NCBI GenBank assembly: GCA_024196135.1
Contig: JAMQCK010000824.1
Span: forward strand, 1-15,272
Reading direction: 5' to 3'
From: Pleurotus ostreatus/Saccharomyces cerevisiae fusant
Lineage: Eukaryota; Opisthokonta
Length of the DNA stretch: 15,272 nucleotides
Part shown: positions 1 through 8,505 of the stretch, piece by piece
Layout of the letters: every line of letters begins with the position of its first letter
Numbering within the stretch: position 1 is the first letter of the stretch
Notes under the pieces: model-generated
What the model was told of the DNA's origin: nothing
What the model saw: the letters and a program-made list of their open reading frames with translations, nothing else
Databases searched by the model: none
Made by a program: the position numbers and the translations under genes

Positions 1-1471
1 TGATGGACGCGACCTGCGCGGAATAGGAACTTCAAGACTACACAAAGGCCGTCAGCAAAACTTGACAGGGAAGCTGCGAGGAACTCACAGATCATGACTT
101 CAGCTAGCGCCCGATGGAAAAGCACCGGGTCGTCGACCTCGTACAGATCGTGGCAGCGCTCGGCATACACTGTTATCCACCTCTGCCGGAAGGTCCTCTT
201 CGGCCACATGAACTTCGGCGACCTCCGCTGGACATTGTACTTCACTGCGTTGTCTGACGCGATCTTCACGAAGAACTTCTTCAGCCGTTCGGCCTCCTCC
301 TTGGTCTCGGCGATCTCGTCGATATCGTGGACCAGCTGGCGTTGCATCTCCGACTCCCTTGGGTCGTGAGGCAGGAGGTGGGTGTCGCGAAGCACAAATT
401 CCGGCTCCTCTGAGCGGATGGATAGTCCATCTCCGAGACGGTCGGCGGGCTTGGCGGTGTAGACGGAACGACCCTTGCCGTGTAGGCCAGCCAAGAGGGC
501 GCACGCAGCCTGGATTCCCGTTGTCTGATAGACGACGAAGTCGTTGCTCAGGAGGTTCTTCGGGACGCTGAACTGGTATTGGAGCGAGTCGTCCACGTCA
601 ACGACACGCGCGATACCGGGGTCGAGGCCAAGGTTGTACTTGTTCGCGTAAGTTGCGAAGAGGACGAACTGGATGAAGTCGGTGCATTGCTGCGATGTAG
701 GTGAGCAAGGGCCTTCGAAACTTCTTTGTGGATGCGCACCTTGTTGATGTCGAATTTGGCGGTCACCGCAGAGTAGGAGCGGGTGTGGTACCATAAGCGG
801 GCAGTGGTGTCCTCGATGGTGATGGTGATGTGGGCGACGCGGCGGCAGTCGCTGTACAGGATCTGGTTTGCAAAGCCGATGGCTTGCTTTTCATTCTGTG
901 CGAGACGTCAGTCATGCTACCGATCACAGCTAGATGATCCACGCACCTCAGCCGCATCGTCGCCGTTTGACCAGAATGCAGACACCCCAATGTCGGCCAT
1001 CCACTCCCCTATCCACGCGGGGTTGTTCTCGTTGACGATAACGCTGTCGAAAGCGGAACCCGCGAACGTCCCATGAGCGCTCTTGTCCTTCAACACGGTA
1101 AAGCCATCGAGGCGGATCGATTCGACGCCGTCGTGCACCAAGGTCTTGCTCTGGCGGTGACACTCAAAGGTCGCCGTCCTCGCGCTCGGGTGGAACCTCT
1201 CTGGCAGCACCTGCTCTGCGGCATCTAAGATATCTGCGAACAGCTGCCCTAATCCTTCGCAGATCTCGTCGAGGGGCGTGTCCTTCGGATGATTGTTGGC
1301 GCCGGGAAACGCGCGGAAGAGTTTTTCGGGGTAACACAGCGTCGCATTGGAGAGCAACTGTTTGAAGATGGGCTCCATGCCGTCGTCGCCGACGAAGTCC
1401 CAGCCGCACGTATAGAGGCTATAGAACTCGTCTATCGAGCAGGTGACGATCTCCTCCGAAGACATGGTCAT
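1..1471 (-). CDS. FunK1-like fungal protein kinase, 3' end outside the window
   Basis: This looks like a member of the fungal-specific FunK1 kinase family (the Pkinase_fungal type), which is expanded in mushrooms. Substrates are generally unknown. Exons by splice signals are 947-1471, 740-895, 89-689 and 1-37, with introns 896-946 (51 nt), 690-739 (50 nt) and 38-88 (51 nt), all with good donors (GTGCGT, GTGCGC, GTGAGT) and in-phase joins. The spliced protein reads ITIEDTTARLWYHTRS followed by FDINKQCTDFIQFVLFATYA and LGLDPGIARVV, which is the typical FunK1 N-terminal region. EFVLRD near residue 325 is the expected ATP-lysine strand, but with Arg instead of Lys. The sequence stops at AGRVH, just where the HxD catalytic loop should begin. 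The start chosen is the ATG at 1469-1471 (MTMSSEEIV). An in-frame ATG at 1589-1591 would add 40 residues without family resemblance. Family call is fairly sure; catalytic activity cannot be judged here. Confidence 0.82.
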
Positions 1472-1640
1472 CGTTGTGAACGGCGCTGGGCTTCTGCGCG
1501 GTAGCGATAGGTATCGAGGAGGAATGCCGGTAGTCTGAAGCCAAGCCTGGAGCGAGAGATGTCCTCTATGGAAGATGAAGGCGAGGATCAATGGTGTACG
1601 AGATTGAATTGAGGGCAGGTCGAGCGAGACTTAGCCGAAT

Positions 1641-1668
1641 CACGTGACGGCCGCATGGCCGTCACGTG
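1641..1668. promoter_or_regulatory. Perfect palindrome with two CACGTG E-boxes
   Basis: Two 12-base arms, CACGTGACGGCC and its exact reverse complement, are separated by the four bases GCAT. Each arm carries CACGTGAC, a core site for basic helix-loop-helix factors such as the Cbf1 and USF types. It lies 170 bases upstream of the chosen kinase start codon, so it is well placed as a promoter element for that gene. That it is bound by a factor is inference; the palindrome itself is directly visible. Confidence 0.6.
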
Positions 1669-1943
1669 TCAGAAAAGCCTTCCTCTACACGACGCGAGTT
1701 TGAAGCGTTCTCGGCACACGTTCCATTATGCACTATCGAGTATTATTTCTGGAATCAAGTAGTATGCTGACGAGCAACAGCAGCAGAGCACGGTTCCAGA
1801 ATTCCTTGTAAATTCATTGCCACTCAACCCTCAACATACAGCGAGTCCTCAAAAAGAGTGTCTGTATCTGTGTACTCATAAGGGCACACGAGATGTCCGA
1901 CTAACCGGTGCTCTGATGCACTCCTCACGCAGGGCACCGCGCA

Positions 1944-2010
1944 GCTATGGGCTGCACTGTCTCCAACAACTACATAGTAGTTCAGAAAAGGCCCCAGCTG
2001 GTCCCATAGC
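1944..2010. repeat. Nested inverted repeat (possible hairpin) in intergenic DNA
   Basis: The outer arms GCTATGGG (1944-1951) and CCCATAGC (2003-2010) enclose an inner palindrome of AACTAC and GTAGTT (1968-1982, 3-base spacer). The two share nearly the same centre. The sequence between outer and inner arms does not pair well. A competing small hairpin, ATAGC with GCTAT, sits at 2006-2019. It could be chance, a remnant of a foldback element or a structured transcript end. No function is claimed. Confidence 0.35.
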
Positions 2011-2356
2011 AAGCGCTATATGCCGGCAAGGAATCCTCGTGCGAGACAGCCGCCCTGACCAGTATACGACACTCACAACGTTGAATTTGGACTTGGTGGG
2101 CATACTTCACTGCGAAAGGGTTGCAGAGGCAAAAGACTGAGCAGGGTATACTTCCCCGTCATAAATAGATCCAATTACAAGGGCAAAACAGAAAAGGGTA
2201 ACAAAACAAAATGACGAAGACAGCACTGCACGTCCACACTGAGATAGCGAAAGCACCGTATGAACAATAAGTACCGTCGAATTATGGATACACTTCCTTC
2301 CGCAACGGCAAAAGCCAAACGCACAGTGTGACAGACCAAACAACGGACCAAGAGCT

Positions 2357-5329
2357 TTAAGCACTCGCAGCCACCACAGGCGCCGGATACGCCATCGCCT
2401 GCTTCTGCTGCCCCTGCTGTCCCTGCCCCGCCTGCCCCTGCTCCCCCGGCGTCTTCCTCTTCCAGTTCCCACTCCCAATCCCCATGTTCTTCCGCTTCTT
2501 CGGTGCCGGCCCATCCTCGCCGTCGCTCTTTCGCTTCTTCCCGGCCCCGCCACCTTCCCCTCCCGCACCCCCGCCAGCAGCACCCCCGGGACCTGCACCA
2601 GCGGCACCGCTCTTCGCTGCCTTCTCGGCGCGCTTCGCGGCTGCGACCTCGGCTTTCTTGGGCGGAGCGTTGCGCGTGATCTGCCCGAGGGGGCCGATCT
2701 TGGTCTGTGCGAGGCTGGGCGGGTCGTCCGGGAGCACGACAGGGTGGGTGGGTGATAGTGGTGGTAGGTCGGGCCGCGCGATGGGTGGCGGGAGCATAGA
2801 AATGGAGGTAGGTAGCGTATTTGGTAGGGACGAGGAGCTGGCGATGGGCGGCGGGAGCGGTACGGGTGCGGCCACGGGAGGCGGGACAGGCGCTGGCGGA
2901 GCAGGTGGACGCATCGACGGCCCCGGAAGAACTGGTATAGCAGTCGGAGCCGGTACAGGAGCAGCCGGCGCCCGCAACCCCCGAATCCTCTCCTCATAAA
3001 ACGGCCTCAACAGCCCAATCTGGTCTTCAACCGTATTCGAGTCCAGCGGCACAAACGGCGGCGGTGGCGCATGCGGATTATCCTCCTCCTGCTCGCGCGC
3101 CTGCGCGGCCACGACGGGCCGCGCGCGCTTCCCGCGCATGAGGCGGCTGGGAACGGTGAGACTCGCGACGCCGAGGTCGGCGGCGATGCCGGAGGAGATG
3201 AGGCCGAGGTAGTCGTCGTCGTCGCCGAGGAAGGTGGCGAGATCGCCGCGGGCGAGGGGGTCGAGCTCTTCGTCGTCTTCGTCTTCGTCGAAGAGGCCTT
3301 CGTCGACGATGATGCCGTCGGGGGCGGTGACCTGAGTGATAATATGAGCAAAATAACAGAGCACTGCGGCAGGACACTCACCCGATCGCGATACGCCCTG
3401 ACCAGCTTCGTCTCATTATCGGCAAGCCGCGTCCCATACCTCTCCACATCATCCGCAATATACCTCTCTAAATTCTGCACCTCCGACACCCCACTCTCAA
3501 ACAACGTATGAAGGATAATTTCCTGCAGTCCCATTAGCCTGCCCCCTCCTTCCATCCCAAAAGCACACCGCCACTCACCTCCGGCGTCATCTTCTTCCCA
3601 AACTTATCCGACAAGAACCTCAGCGTGCGGCCGACGTTGAGCAGATACCCCGCCGCCACGTCCGACAGCACATCCAGCGCGTTCTTCGACGCGCCCTGGA
3701 AGCCCGTGTGCTCCAGCGTCTTGCGCGTCATCCACGTCATGCACGCCGCCGCGTTCTCCTGCCCGAGCTCGAGCCCGCCGACGCGTCGGCCGCCACCGCG
3801 AGTAGGGACGCGCCAGGGCTGCTCGGATGCCAAAGCACGCGCTTCCTCTGCCTCGGGCGACAGCGCAGGTGTGGGGTCGCCCTCGCCGTCGAGCGCGGCG
3901 AGCTTTGCGTTCACAGTGCGCACGCGGCGGATGGTGGCGATGTTGTTGTTCATCATGGAGAGGAGGGACTTGGGATTCTGCGTAGCAGGCGAGGGCGCTG
4001 GTGGCCGTCTCCTCTTCTTGGGCCTGCGCGCCGGGATGGACGAGGCATACGTTATGGGTGGGAGTCCATTGCCGAGCAGGAGGTCGGACTTCTGGTTCGC
4101 CTGCCACCATAGGTCGTGCAGCTCGCGCTGCTCCTGGTCGTACAGCTCCTGATCGGTCAGACCCTCTCGAGGCCGCTTCCCAGGCGGTGTCTCCGCGTCT
4201 GCTTCCTCGCTGAGCTTGCGCTTCGTGGCCGCGGAAAGACTGAGGCCGGGTATAGGTGTGGCGCCACGGGCGAGCTCGCGCAGCCTTTCCGCCATCGCAG
4301 ACGACGAGCCGGGTTTGCCCTCGATCGCGGAGTCGAGCGCCGCAAATTGCTCGTCCAGGCGCTTGAACTCGGACATGCCGTCCACCGTGCGCGGCACGGC
4401 GGGCTCGTTGGGGAAGTCCTCGGGATTGCCGCCGCGCTTGGAGGGCTCGCCCCCGCGCTTGGAGGAGCCTGCGGCGAGGCGGGAGCTGGCGCCCGGGGTA
4501 TGGCGGCGCGCGACAGGGACGGGGGTGCGGCTGTGGGCGGTGTGGCTGCGACCGTGGCCGTTGACGCCGTTCGTCTTCGCTGGGGTATATACGAGTTCGG
4601 GGGGTATGACGGGATCGCCGCGCTCCTTGCGATCCGTGAGATTCTGAAGAAGGATCTCAGCCTTCGCCCTGAGGCGGGCGGCGCACTTGCGGAGAGGGTG
4701 GTTCTGCAGGCAATGAGCATAGTGGGCCAGATGTGCAGGATGGGGGGACGCACCTCGGCGGCATTGTACTGGAAGCAGTTGTCCCAGATTCGATCAAGAT
4801 CATCCTTGAATTCGCGCTTGCTCTTGTAGACCTTGTTGCGCACTTTCTTGACCATTGTTCCCAGGTCCATCGGTTCCTGGATGACTACTCCCGTCAGACC
4901 GGTGGCTAGGTGATAGGGTAGGGGACACACCTTCGTAGTAGTCCGGCGCTTCAGTCTTCCCCACGGGCTTGAGGAACGCCTCCGCGTCGCGGTTATCCTG
5001 AGCACAATGGCATGAGAACAATGGCAGGTCCAAGCGATGAATAACGCACCATGGTCATCGTTCTTAGCTCTGTGAGTACGCCATCCAGTGCTTCATAGAA
5101 GGGATCCGTGAGCTTTCCCGAGTCATTGGCTTTCTGTGGGGACATCAGACTCGCGAAGGCCGAGCAGACACTGCGCACGCACGCGCTCAGCCTTGACGTC
5201 GGCGAGCACCCGTTTGAGGTCGGTGTTGCTGTACCCATTCTGCCTCTCCCTTTCTCGTAGTGTACGCAGTAGATTCTATCGCTCGAGTCAGCGACCGGGG
5301 GCGATGCGACGAAGACGACTTACATTCAT
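2357..5329 (-). CDS. SPT7: SPT7-like SAGA subunit, bromodomain plus histone fold
   Basis: Spt7 is a core architectural subunit of the nuclear SAGA coactivator (histone acetyltransferase) complex. Exons are 5324-5329, 5183-5275, 5050-5133, 4931-4997, 4754-4884, 3579-4703, 3382-3522 and 2357-3331. They sum to 2622 nt in frame, giving 873 aa. Introns are 46-56 nt with GTGCGT, GTGAGT, GTAAGT or GTGTGT donors. Residues about 45-145 form a bromodomain: [12 protein letters not shown], then [16 protein letters not shown] (79-94), then the acetyl-lysine Asn in CFQYNAAE (N124). Residues about 455-550 form the histone fold: [20 protein letters not shown], then [20 protein letters not shown] across an intron. 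The C-terminal third has an acidic patch, a long Pro-rich stretch and Lys-rich KKRK segments that look like nuclear localisation signals. The first coding exon is only ATG AAT. An in-frame stop lies upstream with no other ATG between, which supports this start. Identification is strong; the tiny first exon is the least certain part. Confidence 0.92.
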
Positions 5330-5584
5330 CGCGGCATTGAGTGACGGATTCAGACAAGAGCTTGTTTGTCAAAGTTTGCAAACGCGGAGGACACACGTGG
5401 GCACCCGGCCCGAGCATCCGCAACTGATCCGCTGGCGGATCTCCGTCCCCCGCTCTCATCGTCTACTGTTGACAGCGGTCAAGGGCATATATTCGCGTAT
5501 AGATACAATGTGATACATTTCATGAAGTCGGGATCGTCTGAGATACATGGCTCAGGCGAGCTTGGGAGACTTCATCCACCAGAT

Positions 5585-6361
5585 TCAAGCAGCAGCGGTG
5601 GCAACTCCGATGCTTTGAAGGTAACCAACGCGATGCTCGTTCTTCTCCGCCTCCGGTGACCTGTTAATCGCTATCCACTTCGGTGCATCCTGGCGTATAG
5701 TGTTGAGACTTGGACTCACGGAGCGCAAATCGTTGACATACCTGGAACAGTCGCAATGCCTCGATGTCGTCCTTAATGTCCGTGGTGAAGCGGTGGTAGA
5801 TGCCGGCAGGAATGATGAGCAGATCGCCGGGTTCAACGGCAAGGCGGATCCAATTGTCACTTGGACTCTCTGTGAAGGATATAAGGAAACGGGGGCGAAT
5901 GTCAGCCCGCGGTGAGTGACATACCTCGCACGTCGAAGAAGCCCGCGCCGGACAAGATGTACCGAATCTCCTCGTCTTCATGCAAATGTCTAGCGAGTCC
6001 AAGTTCAGCTCAACAGTAGCTCAGCACCACCCTCCACTCACTCATCAAAAAACGCCTTGATCTTCGCCTCATACACCTACGAATCCACGCGTTAGTCACA
6101 CTCCCACCACCCATTGGACACCGCCCCAGCTACCGCACTCACCTCCCCCAACCCTTCCTTTGACACATGGATCTTGTCCATATTCTTATACCCCCTCTCC
6201 GCCATAATCCGCGGGATCTCCCTCTCGTGCTCCGCGACGGGTATCCTCTTGTAGTAGACGTTCAGCTCCTTCAAACGCTCGGCGGATACGGGCGTGGAGG
6301 GCGGGCTGTCGTGCAGGAGGCGCTGATCGCCCGGGAGGTTGTCATAGTAGTAGGCACGCAT
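5585..6361 (-). CDS. ADI1: Acireductone dioxygenase (methionine salvage)
   Basis: This cupin enzyme acts in the methionine salvage pathway. With bound iron it converts acireductone and O2 to the 2-keto acid precursor of methionine plus formate. With nickel or cobalt it gives an off-pathway product and CO. Exons are 6143-6361, 6042-6076, 5925-5989, 5742-5869 and 5585-5689, with introns of 66, 52, 55 and 52 nt (GTGAGT and GTATGT donors). The total is 552 nt, 183 aa, the normal family length. The spliced protein begins [19 protein letters not shown]. The metal ligands are all present: H86, H88 and E92 in [14 protein letters not shown], and H132 in PAGIYHRFT. The C-terminal segment has the expected APKWIAINR. 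The start at 6359-6361 matches the family N-terminus, but the frame stays open upstream to an ATG at 6545-6547, which would add 62 residues. The SPT7 start lies 255 bases away on the same strand and the CobW-type gene stop 290 bases away on the other side. Confidence 0.95.
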
Positions 6362-6651
6362 AATGGGGGTGGAGGATAGCAGTCTGACGTGGGTGAGCGA
6401 AGAGGGGAGAGCTGGTGGGCTGAGTAAGATGGTGGGGAACTGGAGAAGGGTGCGGGCGTTCCCCCACGATCGCCCGGCCCGGGGCGGACTCGCCACGTGC
6501 GATGGCGACATGAGCTCCGTCACCCGCGTAGCGAAAGGGTTTCTCACATAAACTGGCGAGACTTCGACGAGATCGAAGGCGGATGACCAGCTCTACTCTA
6601 TAGTCTACAGTCTGGTATAGTCTACAGTTGTATGATTCTACATTCTACCGT

Positions 6652-7988
6652 TCAGTACAGCTCCGCCCCCAACGCCGCCGCCAGCTTCCTCGCCGCGCGC
6701 TTCACCTCCCCGCGCTCGCCCATGACGGTGAACTTCACTCCCGAGCTCGCGCTTGTCGTAGTAGTTGGCACCAGATCATACCTCCCGAAGGCCCAGTTCA
6801 GGATGTGCGGGCCCTTGCCCTCCAGGTCCACGAAGCCCTTGACGCGCCAGACGGATTCACGGGAGAGCGCGGCGAGTGCGGAGGTGAGGGTGGCTTCGGG
6901 GATGGGTTCTGGTACGATGGTGGTGGCAGGTTGTGTGCTCGTGGAAGGAGGCATTGAGCTAGTGGTGCCGCACCTGCACGCGCCGGCATCGCTCGCGCAA
7001 CGGCATGACCCCGCATTCGTGCACTGGCATTTCTCCCCAGCGTGCTCGTGCACGTGCTCGTGATCCTGTCCGTGCTCATGATGATGCACCGGCGGCACCG
7101 ACGCCACCGTCACCGTCTCGACCTCGTCGTTGTGCGCCGCGTCCCCGAAGCTCTCCGCGCCATCCTTGAACAGCTGCGTATCAAGCCCGAAGATGAGCGA
7201 GGGGTCAACCCCCGCGCGGCCCTTGCAGCGGATCTTGGGCGTCAGGTCGTTCAGGGTGTGCAGGTGGTCGTAGACGATGTCGAGGTCGCGCTCGGAGACG
7301 TGTTCCCATTTATTCTTGAGGGATGAAGTTAGCGATCTTACGGCCAGCAAACTCCTCTGAAGAAAAAAAGAAATAGAAGAAGAAAGAAATAGACGAAGAA
7401 ATACTCACAATAAGAATCACATCCGAATAACTCGCCTGCATCTTCGCAGTCGGCGACGTATCCTCATACCCAATAAAGTTCTCCGCATCGATAACCGTAA
7501 TAATCGCATCCAGCTTCAAATCGCCCCCCGTCTGCCGCTCGAGCTCGCGGATCTGGAACGCGAGCGTGGCGGGGAACGCGGAGCCGCTGCACTCGATGAA
7601 TATGCGGTCTGGTCTGTATTTGTCTGACATGGTGAGAGGCTGAGCATCAGGCTTGGCATAGAGAGAACAAGGAGCTTACCTCGGATTTCTAGCAAAGCGT
7701 TCTGCATTTGGCCGACGAGGACGCAGCACCTGGATTATCTTAGGGGGAGTGATGAGAGGGCGAGAGAGTGGCAACTTACATGCAGCCATTCAAGATCTCG
7801 CTGACAGCAGTCAAGCTGGACTGTTGTGCAAGTTTGCTGTCGACCTCAACGTCCCCGTATTCGTTTTTCAGAAGCACGGCACGGTAGCCCTTGGGCAGAT
7901 GCTCTAGGAGGGAGAGGATGATGGACGTCTTCCCGGCGCCGAGGAAGCCGGTGAAGACGGTGATGGGGATGGGTTTCTGCGAGGTCAT
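6652..7988 (-). CDS. CobW/COG0523 GTPase, likely metal chaperone
   Basis: COG0523 proteins are GTPases that deliver metal ions (zinc, cobalt, iron) to client enzymes. Exons are 7780-7988, 7680-7729, 7409-7623 and 6652-7314. Introns are 7730-7779 (50 nt), 7624-7679 (56 nt) and 7315-7408 (94 nt, with a long pyrimidine tract on the coding strand). The total is 1137 nt, 378 aa. The P-loop GFLGAGKT is at 14-21 and the family CxCC metal motif at C69-M-C71-C72. IFIECSGSAFP lies where other members have E(S/T)(S/T)GLADP. The base-recognition NKWE starts at N159, and the C-terminal CobW_C-like part is VWRVKGFVDLEGKGPHILNW. Between the domains is a linker with eight His (235-249) and three CxC pairs (C254/256, 262/264, 271/273). 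The start at 7986-7988 places the P-loop at the usual distance. The CPELVPI-type motif of ZNG1 is not seen, so I do not name it ZNG1. The client metal and protein are unknown. Confidence 0.9.
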
Positions 7989-8216
7989 GGGGGTGGGGAT
8001 AGTCTGAGGCAATGGAAGGGGGGTATGCGAGATAGAAAGAAAAGAAGACGATGAGCGCAGGACGCAAGATGCTTTTGGTCCCGGCTCAGTGCCTAGAACA
8101 ACCGTGCGAAACGGACCCATCCTGGAAGGTCTGCGGTTTCCAGTTCGACTCCGGACATGGACAGATGCAAGGAAGCAGAACGATGCGCTAGAGTGTTATA
8201 CTGTATAGAATGATTA

Positions 8217-8455
8217 CACAGCCGGCAAGCTTCGGCGCACCTTTATCTAACTGCGACGAGCGCAGTAGCTGGCGCAGTTGAGCTGCAGTATGATCTATGA
8301 GGTCAGACCATGAGGTGGTGGGCAGGTAAGCACCTGGGCGTGGTGGCCTTTGTACCACCTCACGGCAAACCTCGCTTATCATACTGCGTCAAGTACTGCG
8401 AGCTGACTGCGCTCGTCGCAGTCAGATTAGACTGTGCCAGCTTTTGCCGGCTGTG
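8217..8455. mobile_element. Foldback / MITE-like element, 239 bp, non-coding
   Basis: Almost the whole segment is an imperfect inverted repeat. The ends are exact inverted copies over 12 bases (CACAGCCGGCAA at 8217-8228, complement at 8444-8455). Further matching blocks appear in order: CTGCGACGAGCGCAGT (8251-8266 and 8406-8421), GCAGTATGAT (8285-8294 and 8378-8387), TGAGGTGGT (8311-8319 and 8354-8362), and CAGGT/ACCTG around an AAGC loop at 8323-8336. Both outer flanks are TTA (8214-8216 and 8456-8458), a possible 3-base target duplication of the kind made by PIF/Harbinger-type elements. It has no coding capacity, so any movement would need a transposase from elsewhere. It lies 228 bases upstream of the CobW-type start codon and about 50 bases from the MYND gene stop. 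The superfamily is uncertain. Confidence 0.75.
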
Positions 8456-8505
8456 TTACAGATCGGTATGATATAGGTATAAGGAATAAGTCAAGATGAG
8501 ACGAC

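Larger units (their letters stand above)
1472..2356. other. Intergenic region between the kinase gene and the SPT7 stop
   Basis: This stretch of 885 bases holds the kinase promoter and 5' leader (left part) and the SPT7 3' region (right part). Short open frames on both strands (for example 1817-2140 plus and 1824-2012 minus) show no recognisable domain, no intron-joined extension and no codon pattern like the neighbours. The only structure I can support is the CACGTG palindrome at 1641-1668 and a nested inverted repeat centred near 1975. I see no tRNA or other RNA gene. Confidence 0.6.

Noticed and set aside
1817..2140. 107-aa open frame on the plus strand in the intergenic region
   Set aside because: No domain, no start context, no splice-joined partner, and a composition unlike the neighbouring genes.
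2484..2999. 171-aa open frame on the plus strand, rich in Gly/Pro/Ala
   Set aside because: It is the complement of the Pro-rich SPT7 C-terminal exon. Long antisense frames are expected in GC-rich low-complexity DNA, and it has no domain of its own.
3215..3310. GTC/TCG-rich run as a trinucleotide repeat
   Set aside because: It encodes the acidic DEDEDDEE and DDDD segments of SPT7 on the minus strand; the repeat look follows from codon choice.
4116..4829. 237-aa open frame on the plus strand
   Set aside because: It is antisense to SPT7 exons 5 and 6 and runs across their intron. The minus strand reading gives the bromodomain and its flank, so this is a shadow.
7360..7405. Purine-rich GAA/AAG tract as a microsatellite
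   Set aside because: On the coding strand it is the pyrimidine tract inside the 94-nt third intron of the CobW-type gene, so it has an ordinary explanation and is not a regular tandem repeat.
8251..8421. Repeated CTGCGACGAGCGCAGT blocks as a CRISPR-like or tandem repeat
   Set aside because: There are only two copies, in opposite orientation, within a larger foldback. The genome is eukaryotic, and the arrangement fits an inverted-repeat element.
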